Shown: positions 5,129-5,734 of the stretch, one piece after another
Position numbering within the stretch: the stretch's first letter is position 1
How the letters are laid out: each line of letters starts with the position of its first letter
Assembly: GCA_016781115.1 (NCBI GenBank)
Contig: JADDQX010000159.1
Coordinates: forward strand, 1 to 5,734
From: Actinomycetota bacterium
GTDB lineage: Bacteria; Actinomycetota; CADDZG01; WHSQ01
DNA: 5,734 bases
Reading direction: 5' to 3'
Program-made: the position numbers and the translations under genes
Notes under the pieces: generated by a model
Database searches by the model: none
What the model saw: only the letters and a program-made list of their open reading frames with translations
What the model was told of the DNA's origin: nothing

Positions 5129-5461
5129 ATGACGCTGATCGAGTGGATCTTCTCGCATCTGGTCCAGCTGGTGACCTGGCTGTGGACCTCGGCGATGACG
5201 CTTTACTACCTCGCCGGTTTCTTCGTAGTGGCCGGTGGTCTCGTCATATTCACCGGGACCGTCGTCCACGAGCTCTGGAAACGGGGGCGCGATCAGCGGC
5301 CGATGGCGACGGGTCCACCGCCTCGGATCACAGTGCACGTCGAGAAACCTGAACATGACGCTCGAAGTGACGGAACCGCAGCTTCGAAGGCTGTTGGCCG
5401 AGCGGACCAATCGGCGCTGCCTGCCGGCGATTCGCGTGATGAAGACGAAGGCACGACGTAA
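5129..5461 (+). CDS. Membrane protein with polar, disordered tail, unknown function
   Basis: The 110-residue protein begins MTLIEWIFSHLVQLVTWLW, an aromatic-rich hydrophobic stretch. A strong membrane helix follows at about 24-46 (TLYYLAGFFVVAGGLVIFTG). After a basic stop-transfer patch (KRGRDQR) come about 50 residues of low-complexity, charged tail ending DEDEGTT. The start lies 2 nt after the upstream stop, and the Shine-Dalgarno is weak, so translation may be coupled. No family is recognised. A different-frame ORF (ATG 5355 to TGA 5471, 38 basic residues) overlaps the tail-coding part and cannot be excluded as an extra small gene. Confidence 0.6.
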   Translation: MTLIEWIFSHLVQLVTWLWTSAMTLYYLAGFFVVAGGLVIFTGTVVHELWKRGRDQRPMATGPPPRITVHVEKPEHDARSDGTAASKAVGRADQSALPAGDSRDEDEGTT

Positions 5462-5512
5462 ACACCTCTGACGAAGCTACAGACCGTCAGTTCCCGAAGC
5501 CGGTGAGCCCTC

Positions 5513-5529
5513 TCGTTCTGTTCTAACGA
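5513..5529. promoter_or_regulatory. Small inverted repeat upstream of the AbrB-like gene
   Basis: TCGTT (5513-5517) and AACGA (5525-5529) are complementary across 7 nt, just upstream of the TATACT box. Antitoxins of this fold often repress their own promoter at short palindromes. The arms are only 5 bp, so chance is a real possibility. Confidence 0.25.
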
Positions 5530-5533
5530 TGTT

Positions 5534-5539
5534 TATACT
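5534..5539 (+). promoter_or_regulatory. -10 box of the AbrB-like gene (TATACT)
   Basis: TATACT lies 6 nt before ATG 5546 and is close to the consensus -10 sequence. With no Shine-Dalgarno before the ATG, a leaderless mRNA is likely. No GWCACA element precedes it and no clear -35 is visible. Confidence 0.55.
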
Positions 5540-5545
5540 AGGGCG

Positions 5546-5734
5546 ATGAGGAAGCGGCTCACACGCATCGGGAACTCCTGGGGGGTCATCTTGCCGAAAG
5601 AGGTCCTGGATCTACTCGATGTCGATGACGAGGTCGAGATTGAACTCGTCGGAAGCACCATGATGATCGCCGCCCCCGACGTAGATGTGACCGAGCTCCA
5701 GGCGAGCCTCGCCTACATAGCGTCGAAGCGAGAG
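5546..5734 (+). CDS. AbrB/MazE-type antitoxin-like DNA-binding protein, cut by window edge
   Basis: The frame gives 63 residues with no stop before the edge. MRKRLTRIGNSWGVILPKEV (1-20) followed by LDLLDVDDEVEIEL (21-34) is the swapped-hairpin fold shared by AbrB, SpoVT and MazE: a conserved G9-N10-S11 turn, then ILPK, then a short acidic strand. The remainder (VTELQASLAYIASKRE) begins the C-terminal helix that in antitoxins binds the toxin. Such proteins act as homodimers that bind their own promoter. Whether a toxin gene follows cannot be seen. Only the last part of the protein appears to be missing, judging from the usual length of about 75-90. Confidence 0.9.
   Translation, partial: MRKRLTRIGNSWGVILPKEVLDLLDVDDEVEIELVGSTMMIAAPDVDVTELQASLAYIASKRE

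Noticed and set aside
4937..5410. 157-codon minus-strand frame across the two small rightward genes
   Set aside because: The translation is polar and low in complexity, while the plus strand shows a strong Shine-Dalgarno, a motif-bearing protein and membrane helices.
5468..5490. CTGACG/CGTCAG stem after the 5129 gene
   Set aside because: The 6-bp stem has an 11-nt loop and no T-run, which is too weak to call a terminator.

Overview
The window looks like an accessory, toxin-antitoxin-rich stretch from a high-GC bacterium, most likely an actinomycete-type lineage. This is inferred from GC-rich codon use, TANNNT-type -10 boxes, apparently leaderless genes, TTG/GTG starts, and a remnant that resembles the zincin_2 (DUF2342) metalloprotease family, which is mainly actinobacterial. 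No rRNA, tRNA, transposase, integrase or CRISPR array is visible, and no gene-free stretch exceeds about 215 bases.

Left part (1-1193): the N-terminal 214 residues of a Fic-family protein run leftward off the window edge. Its start codon abuts a perfect 12+12 bp inverted repeat that also covers the likely -10 box. The 213-base gap (645-857) is densely packed with TTCAA/TTGAA half-sites. Next comes a rightward ORF that looks like only the C-terminal piece of a zincin_2 protein.

Centre (1202-3085): one large leftward gene encodes a predicted secreted lipoprotein with LVIVD-type propeller repeats interrupted by a PA domain.

Right-centre (3155-4552): a rightward C-terminal NADAR fragment converges on a leftward mntA-hepT toxin-antitoxin pair. 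The hepT reading frame carries an apparent one-base shift near its end. Upstream of the pair lie two more leftward, overlapping genes: a DUF3467 protein and a 61-residue unknown.

Right part (4679-5734): three small rightward genes (membrane peptide, unknown with an HAIERYQQRV motif, membrane protein with a polar tail) are followed by an AbrB/MazE-like antitoxin cut by the window edge.

The most unusual signal is regulatory. The promoters of mntA, the DUF3467 gene and the first two small rightward genes all appear to share the architecture G(A/T)CACA-N9-TANNCT. In three of the four the -10 box lies 24-27 nt from the start codon; in the fourth it lies 6 nt away, as for a leaderless mRNA. This suggests one sigma factor or regulator controls the TA module and its small-gene neighbours. 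Fic, MntA (both nucleotidyl transfer to proteins) and NADAR (ADP-ribose removal) give the locus a nucleotide-modification theme, but it is not shown that they act together.
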